From: Kappaphycus alvarezii
Lineage: Eukaryota; Rhodophyta; Florideophyceae; Gigartinales; Solieriaceae
DNA length: 64,000 nucleotides
Assembly: GCA_002205965.3 (NCBI GenBank)
Contig: NADL03000784.1
Location: forward strand, 1,178,001 to 1,242,000
Direction of reading: 5' to 3'
This document shows, in pieces, positions 1 to 11,879 of the stretch. The notes below the pieces were generated by a model, which made no database searches, had not been told where the DNA came from, and worked only from the letters and a program-made list of their open reading frames with translations. Position 1 is the first letter of the stretch, and the number at the start of each line of letters is the position of its first letter. A program made the position numbers and the translations under genes.

Positions 1-537
1 TGTTACAACTGCCAATCCCTCGTTCGGTTACACCAGTCAGAGTGTTTCATCTTACCCGTTGGTCAACTGGTTAACCGAGCCTTCCGCACTTTGTTTCATT
101 GACTGTTTTTTCTTCTATGTCGATAACCTCAAAACTTGCTCAACAGAGACGTATGGATTTCTGACAGGCCCTTCATTCTGCTTCTGACTCTTGTGGCCCA
201 GGGATCCCGTTAGCAATCTTTTGTACGGTTTGTGTCGGAAACGGAGAAAGGTATTTGCCCAAACTCTAGTTCCGCATCCTGCGACAGACTTCCATCATTC
301 ATAAAAAAGGACACGTCAAACCGGCATTCACCATTTATCACCGCGCAGCAGCTACACCGTTTAAATATTTTCTACCATTTCCTCGTTTCGCTCGTCATTC
401 ACTGAAAAAACTAATTTCCTTTTCGAGACTTGCAAACACCATAAAAGCCGATCATCGCGTATCGGGTTTCGAGAGGTCCCGGTAAACTGCCTTCAATAAG
501 TTGCGGTTTTTGTTCAATCGTCGTCTATAAAGTACGC
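1..537. other. 5' flank of the IQM-like gene, no gene seen
   Basis: No open frame with recognisable protein content was found. The stretch ends just before the start codon at 538 and presumably holds the promoter of that gene. A TATAAAG-like string lies only about 10 bases before the ATG, too close to act as a normal TATA box for a start at 538. Confidence 0.4.
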
Positions 538-1448
538 ATGGCAACGAGGTACCCAACGGGTAAAGAACAAGAAACGAAGAAGACGGATGGAGATTCTTGC
601 GTTCCAATTCCTGCTGTGAATACTAGGCCAAATCAAGAGAAATTAATCGACGACTGGACCGAGCAACAAAAAGAGATATGCGAGGATGACGCGTGTATTG
701 AAATCATTCCGAGATACTGCTCCCTGTCGTCGAGTGATAACAGTGATTACGACAGCTTTGCGAATGAGGATATCTTTAGAGAGTTTCTGTGGACGGAAGG
801 ATTAATGGCAATCGAATGCACGCATTGGCTTGAAATATTAGACCCGTTGCATCGATACGGAGCATTTCTTAGACCATATTACGACACCTGGTTGTCAATT
901 GGGGCTCCTGACTCTTTTTTTTCCTGGCTTGATGATGGGGATGGGGTCGGAGTGGACTTGGATGGGCGGTAGGACCTCCCGGGAAAGTAGTATCGAGGGA
1001 AGAACTAGAACTTTCTCGTGTTTTGTACTGTACTGAACGCGAACGCGAACGGCACCGAGTAATTGTTCACAATAGAATGCTGGTATGGGCATCAGATGAT
1101 GCGCCATTCGGAAAAGGACAGATGACTCCTGTGCAGACAGAGTCAGATGTGAAATGGATCTTTGTGATTGACGTCTCTAAAGAGCTATACATTTGTCGTA
1201 AGCGCAAAGGAAGATTTCATCATTCTTCCTTCACGGCAGGAGGAGCAGTTTTGGCTGCCGGGAGGATTGAAGTGGACAGTGGGAATATTGTCTGCATTGG
1301 CCCGAACAGTGGCCATTATCGCACGACGTGGGAGCAATTGCTGTTGGCCTTGAAGGACTTCTTTGTGGACAGCGGACTGCAAGTATTGCCACCTGTTCCT
1401 TGTTCAAAACACGGTTCTGATTGCGTTCGAGTGGTAGCGGAAGACTAA
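538..1448 (+). CDS. IQM-like calmodulin-binding family protein, broken by one frameshift
   Basis: Two adjoining frames encode consecutive parts of one protein of the plant/algal/fungal IQM family (IQ-motif-containing proteins that bind calmodulin in plants). The first frame (538-972, 144 codons) has HWLEILDPLHRYG, YYDTW and FFSWLDDGDG. The second (about 972-1448) has HRVIVHN, KWIFVIDVSKELY, RKGRFHHSSF, AGGAVLAAGRIEVDSG and SGHYR. These blocks occur in this order in the family. The frame changes near 966-975, where the first frame stops at TAG in CGGTAGGACC; one missing base would restore the phase. The second frame reads GKVVSREELELSRV straight upstream of position 1023, so no intron is needed. 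No IQ motif is visible in the N-terminal part, which is acidic and serine-rich, so calmodulin binding is uncertain. The start at 538 is the first ATG. The gene has no clear operon-like neighbour and is followed by palindrome repeats. Confidence 0.75.
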
Positions 1449-4400
1449 GTTAAGGATAACGTGGTCGAAGCTTCCCTGCGAAAGGAAGAGAAGATCTGGA
1501 CCAAAAACGGTTTAGGTATTGTCGGGCGTTATTGCGATAGTAACACAAAATATGCAGAGTGAGGGATCAATGTTGTTATGGCAGGCTCGGAATTGTGAGA
1601 GTTGTCCAGGACTGGCGACTCTACTGAGCAAACACAAGCATCACCTGAAGCTGTGTTTGTACTTGCATTACAGTATGTGTGCTGTATCACTGCTGAACAG
1701 GACAGCACGGTGCAGTGTACGAGAGTGAATTCTTCTACAGTACTGTACAGTACTGTACAGTACGCTTTAGAGCATCACTCTTTAATACGAGAGACCCTAC
1801 GCAAGTTTTGCAGCTTGCAGCTGCGTTACAAGGAAAGAGTTAAACATAGAACAGAAGACAGTTGATCTTTACTCATTGCTTACAGTATCTCGAGTGCCTC
1901 CCTTTTGCATAGTACAGAACAGTACAGTACGCTCTATGTAGACATATCTTACTGTAGTGCATATGCATTACAGTGACCTACTGCAGAGTAAAGGCAAGTT
2001 CTATCCCTCGACCAGCGCCGGTCAACAGAGGCAAGGAGCTCAGGCCTTCACACTTTGATTACGGTAATCCATCGATGACCCCTCTACCTACGGCACAACT
2101 GCCGATCAGTAGGGGTAGATATGACTTCTATTTCAAGATCACGGTTGTCTATAGAACAATTGAGTTTGCTTTAGGGTTCTGGAGTACAGCGGTACTTTAC
2201 AAAGAGATTTGAATTAGAAATGAATAAATTATACCCAACCTGGTTGTCAATTATAGGCATGGCTTTTGCTCTCATACTCAGATTAAAAGAGGTGAGTAAA
2301 AAGCGGGCGGATACTTTGTTTGGATAAAAATTGGATCTGCGAATACTATCTCGGATGTTGTGCAGCTTTATTTACTAACTTTTTGTGATTGGGATGTAAT
2401 TATTTCCCACGTATTTCACCGATAATAAATATATGTAAGTCATATACGTAAGTAAACTCTAATATTAATGTATTAAGAGCGGGATAAGTTCCACATCATC
2501 AGTCCAAAGCCTATAATTTAGGTTAACTAAAACCTCTGCATTTAGTTCCTTGACATTTCCCTCTATATAATACCGTCCCCAGAATACTAATATTTAAAAC
2601 TTGTTTCTCCACAACCGCAATTTACTGTAGTAGCTGCGATCAATTTTGCGTTGAACTGCTCAAGATCTGTATTTTGTCATCAATATTGTAGATAGATGCC
2701 TAAAATAACAAAAGTTTCCATCCTTAATGTAGAATTCTTCTCGCTGATCATGTTTTACTTCACTCTTACGTCCATTCATTTCATCGTTTATAGTTCTTTC
2801 TGCAACATAATGCTGAGAAATTTTCACGCCCTGTATCTCAACTTCACTTGTCAATCTTTTCTTTTACATTTAGCTCCAATTTTTTTGTTCTTTACCTGTC
2901 CCTAGGATATCAGTCTGCGAGACGTGATTCTGAAATCCCTAATTACGTACGCTGATTTTTCTTACATCCGTGTCTACTGAGTCATATCCTGTCTTGATTT
3001 GGAATATATAGTATTATTTTGATACTTCTGGTATTAAATTTTGAGGAGAGCTCTTGTTCTAGGATCTACATACAGTAAAGAAATGTTGTATGGCCTTTTT
3101 AAATGACTGTGGACTAAAATCTTTTCTGGTAGCGCAAAAATGTTAATTAGATTGTTTTCCCATATCTTTAGAGTCGCTTATACATTAAGTGACCATATTT
3201 CTGCATTAACTTGTAATTATGGACCTCTGTTTTTAAGCAAGAATTCTTTACTCATATAATTAATTCTGAACCCCTCTCAAACTTATTTTATGCATGGCGT
3301 GGACCAAATATTAGTACTATGCGTTCTATTCTAAATTAAACCCTGCAATTCAAAAATTAAAATGTCTTCTTAATTTATAATTAAAATTACTGAAGTGTAA
3401 TTCGGGGATAAGTTTATCCAAAGTTAGAACTTTGGCAAAGTTATTTCGAGTCAACCAAGAGATCAGAATGATTAAATTACTTATATATAATTATCTGCTT
3501 ACGGAAGGTTCGAACAATGGAATTAAATTTTATCTTTTCGGCCTTAAAGAATTTTGGAAATCAAATTACTACGGATGGTTTATTAGGTTTCCTGTATCGA
3601 TTTTTTAAAAACATTCAATATTACCAATATAGAATCCGCAATGTTTAATAATTATAATTTTCATTTCAGAGGTACGCCTGAGTAATTTCTCTGAACTTAT
3701 TTCAAAGCCATATTACTGTGGTTTTAAATCGCCAGGTTGAATTGAAAATTTCGACCCTTTGCCATCATCTACGACATCCCTGTGTTCTTAACTGAATTCA
3801 ATCTGCAAACGGACTGACAGTAACGTGGAAACTAGGTGGATGCACTCAACTGTTCTATCTGCTACTTTAAATTGACGAAGAACCAAAAGCTCCTCTAATA
3901 TAGATCATATAAAAATTAAACTCGGGGCAAAACGGATCTCGAAATAAGTTCGAATCAAGGGAAAGCCGTGCAAAAAAGTTTTCGTAGAATTTTCGGAACA
4001 TATTAACGCTAAAGAGACAAAATGTTCTTGAAGGGATTACGACTGTGTACGATAGCTGGAAGGTATAAATGCTGTGTCAACAGGACATAACTAAAAAGAA
4101 GCAACTGAGTTTTTTAGTGCTCATTAAATAATACTTGTAATTTCAACAAAAATTGTGATAAAGTCCTCGAGATTTGAAATCTATTTCATATTCACTAGGA
4201 AGCACATTGGCAAAAAAACAGGAGCATGCTGAATTTTTTAATTTTTTGTAAGGGTAGTCTTTTTAAACGGAAGTTAACTTTATATCCCTAAATTTAGCGG
4301 TTATCGGCTCTATAAAAAGTAATTGACGGAGTTGACATCAGTTTATACAGGACCATATGAACTGGGTTCACTGATAGCTCGAAATAGAATTTTTGGGGCA

Positions 4401-5539
4401 GCTAAAATTTTTGTCTTTGTCTCCTTGGGAAAATATATTGTGCGTCGGAATAACATTGAGGGCTTTCTTATTTGACCTTTAAAGCTGCAAGAAACTAACA
4501 TTCGCGTAAATTTTTGTTAGAAAATTCTGCTATAAACTAAAATGCGATATAGAACCATGACTTGAAGATAACACCTTTAACTCCAAATCTTGGTCTGAAT
4601 AATATACACATTACCGCTGTGAAAACTCTTTCCGCCTAGAGTAAGTTTTTGGTTCTGGGATGCTTGAAAGTAATACTTTGGTGGATAAGGGCATAATTTA
4701 TCAACAAAAGTTTAATACTTGGTCAGAAGCGTGTTGAAAATTTGTACGCGAGCATTACAAAGAGGAAAAGAGAAGATAATATAAGGAATTTTTAATGAAA
4801 TGCTTTGGAGTTGCGCTGCTACATCAAAGTTGAGTGATGGAACAGAATATTCTCCTCAGCCACATTAGCAATTTTGCAATAAAATAGAAAAATAATCATA
4901 TCTTAACAAGAATAAAATAGAGGGCAGAATCAAAGGAAAAAAATTAGCAGTCATCTCATATGTCATGTGCGAATTTATTTCAGTGAATTCTACCCTTAAA
5001 TTATACCACAAAGTTACAAAAATATTACTCCATCTACGAATCATATTCGGGAACACACATATCTGCATTTTACGCTTATCAAAGAAAATATTGCGAAATT
5101 TTTCTCGAATGAAACATACTTTTCTCATTTATTCTATTTCTGTTCACTTGCTCCAACATAATTTCATCGTTAACATGTTCTGTACCATGACGTAGAGTGC
5201 AACATATCCGAATCAAACTCAGGAATAGTACTCCTCTTGAAACAGTCTTCACACCAGTTTGATGTACAATTGTTGAGTTTCTGCCTTTCATCTGACCAAA
5301 AAATCAATAAAGATTCCAACACTACATAAATCAGTAAGGAAGCGGAGGCACTCGACCAAATGAACAGCACCTTGATGCAGGTAGTCTTTGCATGATTGGT
5401 GACATGCGTGCGATGTGCGGGTGGAGTCTTCGACGTGAATGTGATGCCTCAAAATGTGCTTATTGTGTTGTGTGAGAAGCAGGAAGATATGAGGTTGAAC
5501 CATTTGAACAGCTTGGAAAGGTTAAGTTTAGCTGCCTGA
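1449..5539. other. gene-free, mostly AT-rich intergenic DNA
   Basis: No convincing coding sequence. From about 2200 to 5200 the DNA is strongly AT-rich with only short chance frames. It could be old decayed transposon or organelle-derived DNA, but nothing in it was recognised. The only structured element is the palindrome repeat cluster at 1737-1763 and 1917-1931. Confidence 0.6.
1737..1931. repeat. TACTGTACAGTA palindrome cluster
   Basis: Two overlapping perfect copies of the 12-base palindrome TACTGTACAGTA start at 1741 and 1751, and related AGTACAGTAC strings lie at 1917-1931. The cluster lies about 300 bases after the stop codon of the IQM-like gene. See the larger cluster at 33193-33883 for the likely meaning. 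Confidence 0.7.
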
Positions 5540-8238
5540 GGATAAAGGACGACAAAGAGCCCTCCGCTGAATATGAAAGGGAGTGAAATTGGTAAAATAT
5601 CTACTCATTCGGCACGGGTATTATCCTAAGATACGGAGAATCGAATGGCTTATATCCATGCAGAACGTCCGAGATCCATTGTTAGGACGGTCTTTGCTGG
5701 AGGCACTGGGAAAAAATGCGAAGAAACTACTTCAGGCTGCTGCAGAAGAACATCAAGGTACGGCGGACTGCAATTATCTCGGGACGGAGTCACAAGAGTC
5801 ACATGGTTGTGTGGCACGAGTCATTTCCAGTGTAATTTTTCTTTCCGACAGGAGAGAGCCCGAGGAACATAAAATGGAGGAGGAATACAAAGTCACAGGC
5901 ATCGATATGGACACGGAGGAGATGAATCAAGCAATGGAAAAGATGGGTATGGAGGCAGCAAAGGCAGGTATCTCTGCAGAAAGGGCTACAGCCCTAAGAG
6001 GCGTGTTCGGCGAGTTACGGAGTTTGTAAGGATCAAGCTTGGAAATGATCCCCCTACAGACTTCGAGTCGATGAATCTATAGCTCAAACCGGGCTCCATC
6101 CCGTTTGTGGCGAGAGCACCAGATACACTCCAGACCAGTTGAAATTCCTAAAGGGATACATTAGAAAGTTGCAAGTACGCATTCATTAGCCCGAATTTTG
6201 AAGCTATATGTGTTTCGGAAACGATACTGGCACCAAAACCACCAATCGCAAACTATCCGTTGAATTTTGATCTAACGAGAGTTAAAAAAAACTTGGAAGC
6301 CGTCACTTGACTATGCCGCAAATCGACTCAGAGATTAGGGAGCTCGCAAGTAGCACATGCCATACGACTATTGACTTCCTACCGGTAAATTACAGTAAAC
6401 GAGGCCACGGCAAAGCTGCAGAGCATATAGACCCTAACAGAAACTTTTAAGTCGCATCATTCCTTACATAAGATGCATGACTCGGCACCGATCTTCCAGA
6501 GCGAGGTTGAGCTGGTTTTTTACGCCATCAGGTTCAACGTCAAGTTCTGGCTAGAAGATGCACCTGCAAATGCCAAATCGGATAAAAAATTCCTGGAAAC
6601 GGGGCATAAATTCCTCACATTTTTCTGGGAACGCCGCTTCAATGTATGTGCCAAGAAGAGCGAGTTATTCCGTAGAGAAACCTAGTGATTCGGACGACCC
6701 ATAAACCAAGAAGTCATACGTTGCGATACTAAGAGATTGAGTGGTTTCAAAGACTGCACAGTCCAACATAAGGCGGCAGAACTTTCGTAGTTCATTAACT
6801 GTCTCTAGTGGATGTCTAATTGTATACCCCATTTTGCGGGGCCAACATCCAAAATCCGAGCCGTGCTCGAAGGAGCTTACGCGAAGGTGGTCAAAACGGA
6901 CGTCAAACAGACAAAAAAAGTCAGTGAGAAACATCACTCTCGAAAAGCTGTCCTGGGGCCCTGCGAACGTGGCGGCACACCACGACCTTCAAGAAAAACT
7001 CCGCAATGCAGTAAAATTGGCTCATAGGGATGGCTCTAAACTTATCTGTATATATACATATGCATCAGAGGAGCTTTGATGCATTAGTTAGACAGATAGA
7101 AGCAGAGGATCTATAAAACCTAAAGAAGAGCACATTAATGACCGTTTGGCATTCGTAGGAGTCACATTTACCATGACGCAGGCCTTTAGAGGACTTACGA
7201 GAAGGAGGGGCAGGCAATTTCACAAACCCTCTGTAAAATGGAATACATTCTCCCAAAAAACACGATATGCACGTATTCACGGACTACCGCACCCTCTTTT
7301 TCGTGTATAACCCTATGTCGTTCGTGCCGGTTCCGAGAAGGCATGAAGTTAACAAAGTAATGCGATGTGCACTTTACTCTCTCAGTGATCAGCTCTCCGC
7401 AACACGGCCACTGTCGTTTTCTACTTAGCTCAATGCATATCATTATTTACCTTTTCATTTCATGGAAACGAATTAGCTTGTATGGTTGCATTTAATGGCA
7501 AACACTTTGTTTGTACAAATGCCATCTTTTTGAATTTTTTTATCTCTGCATATAAAGGAGGCCTCATGTTTTGCTCTCGCGAGAACATGAGACCTCGATC
7601 CACTCAAAATTTCTCGTTTTCCATTTGTCTTTTTTGTAAAGCTTATCATAGTTTTTGTACACCATCGAGAACATTTCTGGGGATTCCAAATTCATGTCCG
7701 TAACTACGAAGAGATGAATCTCACGCTATCAAGGAGCCTCCAAGGCTATTCTTAAGGTGCCAGTGGAGCTTTCAAAGAAGGATTTGGTTCGAGGTGTGGA
7801 TGATGACGACTTCGAATTGCCCGAGGAGAGCGACATCAGAAGAGAGTAACAGAAACATTTCTTGGGTAACCCGGAACAAAAGGCCGTAAACGAGGGTATC
7901 TGAATGATACGGGAATGGATATGAATTTCTAACGGAGCCTCTAAACTCCAATTGCAGGTAGTCATCGCAGTAAATTTCGGCTAGGCAAGACACAGGGGCA
8001 AGGACGCCACTGAAAGCCCCGTTTCGGAGCGTTACTACTTGCGTAGTATAGATGTAGGGTGGCTTTTTTGTACATAAGTTTCTGCATTGCATTGTGGCGA
8101 AAGGGAGGCTTAAACTTCCTCGCCCATTGTCGAGCACGTTTCATGCTACAACACCAAGTGAAATGGTTCACTTAGACCTCCCGTAAATGGAAACAGGAGT
8201 AGACGAGCTAAAACACTTCCTAGTTTCTATAGGACCAC
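5540..8238 (+). mobile_element. Ty3/gypsy retrotransposon relic, 5' portion (reverse transcriptase, RNase H, integrase N-terminus)
   Basis: Read across all three plus frames, the stretch follows a Ty3/gypsy polyprotein in the right order but is full of stops and phase changes. Around 6020-6065 lies a block reading VRIKLGNDPPTDFE, which precedes the reverse transcriptase in such elements. At about 6539-6575 the active-site box reads VKFWLEDAPANA, where a LxWLDDxL-type box is expected. Near 6600-6670 comes NVCAKKSELF (the KKC.LF region). RNase H begins near 7040 with LICIYTYASEEL, in which the D of the TDAS motif is Y. VFTDYRTLFFVYNP follows near 7270-7310. An HHCC zinc-binding integrase start lies at about 7950-8130 (HRGKDAT, then LHCGE), and PSEMVHLDLP at about 8150-8180 probably holds the first integrase aspartate. 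The element is dead. It continues at 11880 after a DNA transposon insertion. No LTRs were recognised. Confidence 0.75.
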
Positions 8239-8258
8239 TGTCCTCATATCCCTAGTGC
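8239..8258 (+). repeat. left terminal inverted repeat of the DNA transposon
   Basis: It matches the reverse complement of 11651-11670 with one mismatch. Similarity may extend a few bases outward (TAGGAC-like strings on both sides). Confidence 0.8.
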
Positions 8259-8989
8259 CGGATTTTTATGTCCGCTAAAACGCACATTAAGTTTAACTGG
8301 CTGTATTTTAGGCGTAAGACGTCCAAAGTAGAAACTAAACACATCAAAACATAGAATAAGACTATGTGCTTGTTTCTCTTGATTTTCATCCAAAACCGAT
8401 GAATATTGACGGAATGGAGAGGTGGCGAAATCAGGGCGTTAGAGGGGCTTCCGTGAGGCCGAAATGGCTCTTATGTGCGGAAAAGCGCACATAACAGGTA
8501 CAGTTTTACTTCTACATTGGGGGCTACAAGTTTAATTTTGGCTCGAACAAGAGCGTTTCAACGCGGGCACGGCGTTGTTACTATCATCTAGGGATCTACG
8601 TCTAGTCAACCTACTCGAAGCTGTACTCAGTCTTGCATTTTCCACAACTTGTCCTTCACCACCAGAATTTCGTAACCTGTTCTGCGCTCCCCGGTTCTCA
8701 GATCCTTGTTCCGCTGCGGAGCTCGTCCCATTACCAGAGCTGGGTTTTGCGTCCGCCTCTCCAGTTTCAGAACCACCCTCCTCTACTTTACTCTTCCCAT
8801 TCCGGCTTCCCTAGATCCGCCTCTGACTGGGATTCGTCGCGCTTCTAAGTCCTTTGTACTATGCCAGATGTGCGAGCAACTTTTCCGGTAACCTAGAGGA
8901 GCCTTGACGCAAAGATATACAGAGCAGAGACTGTACTTTTATGTTGATCTGGCCCCCCTATACCCTTGCGTGTGTTGTCCACAAAGTGC

Positions 8990-11349
8990 TCAGAGGGTAA
9001 GAGGGCCCTGCGTCGTATGATGACCGCGTACGCTAAGACACAAAGCAAGACCTTCTGTGGAGTTGAAAAACGTTAGCATGTTGCGCTTTTTGGTGTGTGC
9101 GAGCCTGATGAGACGTTCGGCTTCAACATCACTTGTTTCAGCCATGTTCTCCGTCCTCTCCTCCCTCTCGTGCTGAAGCTGAATATTCGACGCAAAGCTC
9201 AGCAGCTCTTGTGCGACGCCAAACATAAAATCGGCCGTTGCTTGAACTTTATTTAAGCAGTTCCTATAATTATCAACAGATTTTAAAGAGTCTTCAGACT
9301 CGAGAAGATATTGCCTCTCAAACATTCGCCACGCCAGAAAGCCGTTCACAGCCAGAGTCTTGAGAGTCTGTGATACCATCTTTTGTTCCTATTTCAGATG
9401 GGACGTGGAACTCCCCAAAATAGCTCGCTGCTGCGTGGCCCCGTCAACTCCAGCCTTAGTCTTTGAGTAGAAGCTCTGTGCCGCATGCTTAAACAGCTTC
9501 AGCGGAAAGAAGCGACCGTTGGCCTTCACGTGCTTGTCTACAATCTTGCAAAACTTATGTCTCCTCTCCGGTTGTTCGGGGTCACCCACATTAACCAAAG
9601 ACAGGAACGGCTCCTCGGCATACGCCCACTCCACCAGCGGTTTGGCCAGGGAAATCAGTGAGGACTCAAACAATGACAGTGTGTCCGGCGCTATCCTGAT
9701 AAGTACCGTGTACAGCAAACCTGTCTCTCCAGCAACGACATAAAGACAAAATCCAGCTTCAAAACCAAAGCCTGATGGACGATATGTCCCATGTGCTCGC
9801 GAGGGACGTATTGTTTGAACTTCTCATCACCAATACGGCAACAAATAATGTCGAATGCTGCGAGTTGAGCGGAATCTCCTAGAATAGAAGCTGCTACCCG
9901 CGTCTTGATCTCAACACAGGCCATCACAACTTTGCATCCATCAAATCCCGATAGACCTTCGACAGTGGAGCACTCAGAAAAACTGCGAATGTCTACAAAT
10001 GCCACGATGTCCAAAGAGCGAGCCAGATAACTCGCATTCTCCATCTAAAACATGCCAATCTCAAACACCGCCTTGATGATTTCTTGAGATTCCAGAGCAC
10101 TAAGTACTGCAGATTCGTTAGCAGTTCCCCGCATCATCGCCTCAGAGGACACCTTGGAACCAAACCAGCTCCTGTGCAGCAATGAGAACTACTCGTTATC
10201 TTTCATGATGTTACTCTCCCCAGAGGATAGCCCCTGTAGTTCTATCACACCAGCCGACGACATGGGAAGAAGCCTCGCATTTGTCCCTGTTACACGAAAC
10301 TGCCGCAACACAAACCAATCCGCACACCTCTGTCCCAGCGTTAACACCTCACAGATAATCCCCTCTCCTCCTGAAGCGAAGCGCAAAGATAAATCTGAAC
10401 AGACCATCCGCCACTGCATCCGCAGAATGACCTTCTTTGTCAGCCTTGCGGCTACTCAAAATCTTCACCTGGTTGTCCGCCGCTCGGGTTCCGAAGAGTT
10501 CATCATCTAAGGTAGCCATCATGTGCAGCAGTACGAAGAATATCTTCCGGGTCTCCCTGAAATCAAGGGACTCAAAGTAGGTCAGCTGGTGTGTTTGATC
10601 TCGTTGTGCAGACCAAGTCTGCTGCCCGTCGTTTCCCCTTCCCATTGGAGGTATGCTAAAATGTGTGTAGCAATAGACCGCATCCGATTTAACGACGGAG
10701 GAACGCTTCTAGCCTGACGAAGCACTGATACGACCTTGTCAAAACTGAAGCCAGTCGTATGGGAGCATAGCAGAACTGCGACGTAGCGATGCATGTCAGA
10801 GAAAGTGAATGGTGATTGAGAAATTCTTCGAAGCTTGACGTACTTGTTTAGCCAATCCAGTAACTGGCGCAAGATTTCGTTCATGATCAGCACTGCGAAG
10901 CCAAATCTTGTCTGGGAAAGACCTTTCACGACTGTTTTCAGCTTCATGTTCATGACCACTGACTTGCAAAAAAAACTTTCTCTATGTTGCAGTACATTGT
11001 CGGAGAACTCCTTTTACATCATGACACTGTTGCATTGTGTCAGACTCATTGTCCACCCCTCACTTGCGTCACCTCCCAAACGAGTTGAACATCCACGCCC
11101 ACGCCCACGACCTCAAACACACCTCATTCGCCTACCTCTAGGGCGACCTCGACCTCTTCCTCTTCCTCGAGACCTTTTCCCCGAATCATTTCCTGAATTA
11201 ACGCCCCCATTCCCACTTCCACTGCCTAGAACTACCGCTCCAGCCGACTTTTGCTCGGATACATCGGCACGACTGGCCGCTTGCTCACCGCTTGCAGACC
11301 TCAGGGGGTGTGCGTCGCGCACAAAATACTCTCGGGTCGAGTCGGCCAT
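8990..11349 (-). pseudogene. DDE-type transposase relic of the inserted DNA transposon
   Basis: Reading from 11349 downward, the protein starts MADSTREYF and soon carries an AT-hook-like stretch RGRGRGRGRPRGRR (about 11113-11175). Next comes SPFTFSDMHRYVAVLL (about 10800), then after a phase change ATLDDELFGTRAADNQVK and RKADKEGHSAD (about 10420-10520), a layout like a DDE transposase core with the first acidic residues kept. Further fragments at 10044-9691 and 9718-9389 include KTKAGVDGATQQRAIL, which resembles the KTKGGVD-type motif of piggyBac/IS4-like transposases. The last block, 9379-8990, continues the same frame as the previous one after a single TAG at the codon following SSTSHLK (a tryptophan would fit). 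The family is not firmly assigned. Several stops and phase changes make it inactive. Confidence 0.55.
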
Positions 11350-11650
11350 GTTGTGTGTCTGCTTTGTCACAAGATTGTTCGCTTTTGATGCCTTGAGCAC
11401 GGCACAAACTCAACAAGCTATAACTTCGCCGTTTTTTTTTGAGAATTACGGATCTGGAAAGCCGGGTCGGCTCTTAACTGACTCAGAAAGCCAAATGTAA
11501 GCTCCAAAATGGATCAAAGGATCTTGGAAGCGTAGGAGTCTGCCACGAATTTATCCTCGATAACGGCTCTAAAGCCCACCTTATCGCACATAACGGACAA
11601 ATGGGGTTGGGGTCGTTTTTTCGTTATGTACGATTTTTTGCACATAACAG

Positions 11651-11670
11651 GCAGTAGGGATATGAGGACA
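11651..11670 (-). repeat. right terminal inverted repeat of the DNA transposon
   Basis: It pairs with 8239-8258 at 19 of 20 positions. Confidence 0.8.
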
Positions 11671-11879
11671 TAATTTAGGACTAATATTGTTAATAAAAAA
11701 AGATTCCTTTTCTGTCATTTTATTGCTAATCTATCATGTCAACGGTAGTGGTGTAGAGTTGAAGCCACTGAGCACCTCTTTACTGTATTTCTTTGTTTTA
11801 GAGTATGTTTTTAGTAAACTTTTACGGGTCCCCAAAAAAGGTTTTTACCTACTGTACAATTTCGTATGATACAGAGGTT

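Larger units (their letters stand above)
8239..11670. mobile_element. DNA transposon with terminal inverted repeats, inserted in the gypsy relic
   Basis: The first 20 bases (8239-8258, tgtcctcatatccctagtgc) match the reverse complement of 11651-11670 at 19 of 20 positions, giving clear terminal inverted repeats 3.4 kb apart. The inside holds a decayed transposase on the minus strand (11349 to 8990). The insertion splits the integrase of a Ty3/gypsy relic: the block before it ends near PSEMVHLDLP and the block after it begins near EDFSSYRWFYP. No clean target-site duplication was found. The 210 bases between 11671 and 11880 belong clearly to neither element. At 11880-11897 the string TGTCCTCATGTGAGGACA looks like two copies of the repeat tip placed head to head, so the original right end may lie there. 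Confidence 0.75.

Noticed and set aside
3480-3560. GGTTCGAAC resembling a tRNA T-loop
   Set aside because: No acceptor, anticodon or D stem could be formed around it.
2200-5200. Organelle DNA insertion
   Set aside because: AT-rich, but no mitochondrial or plastid gene fragment was recognised.
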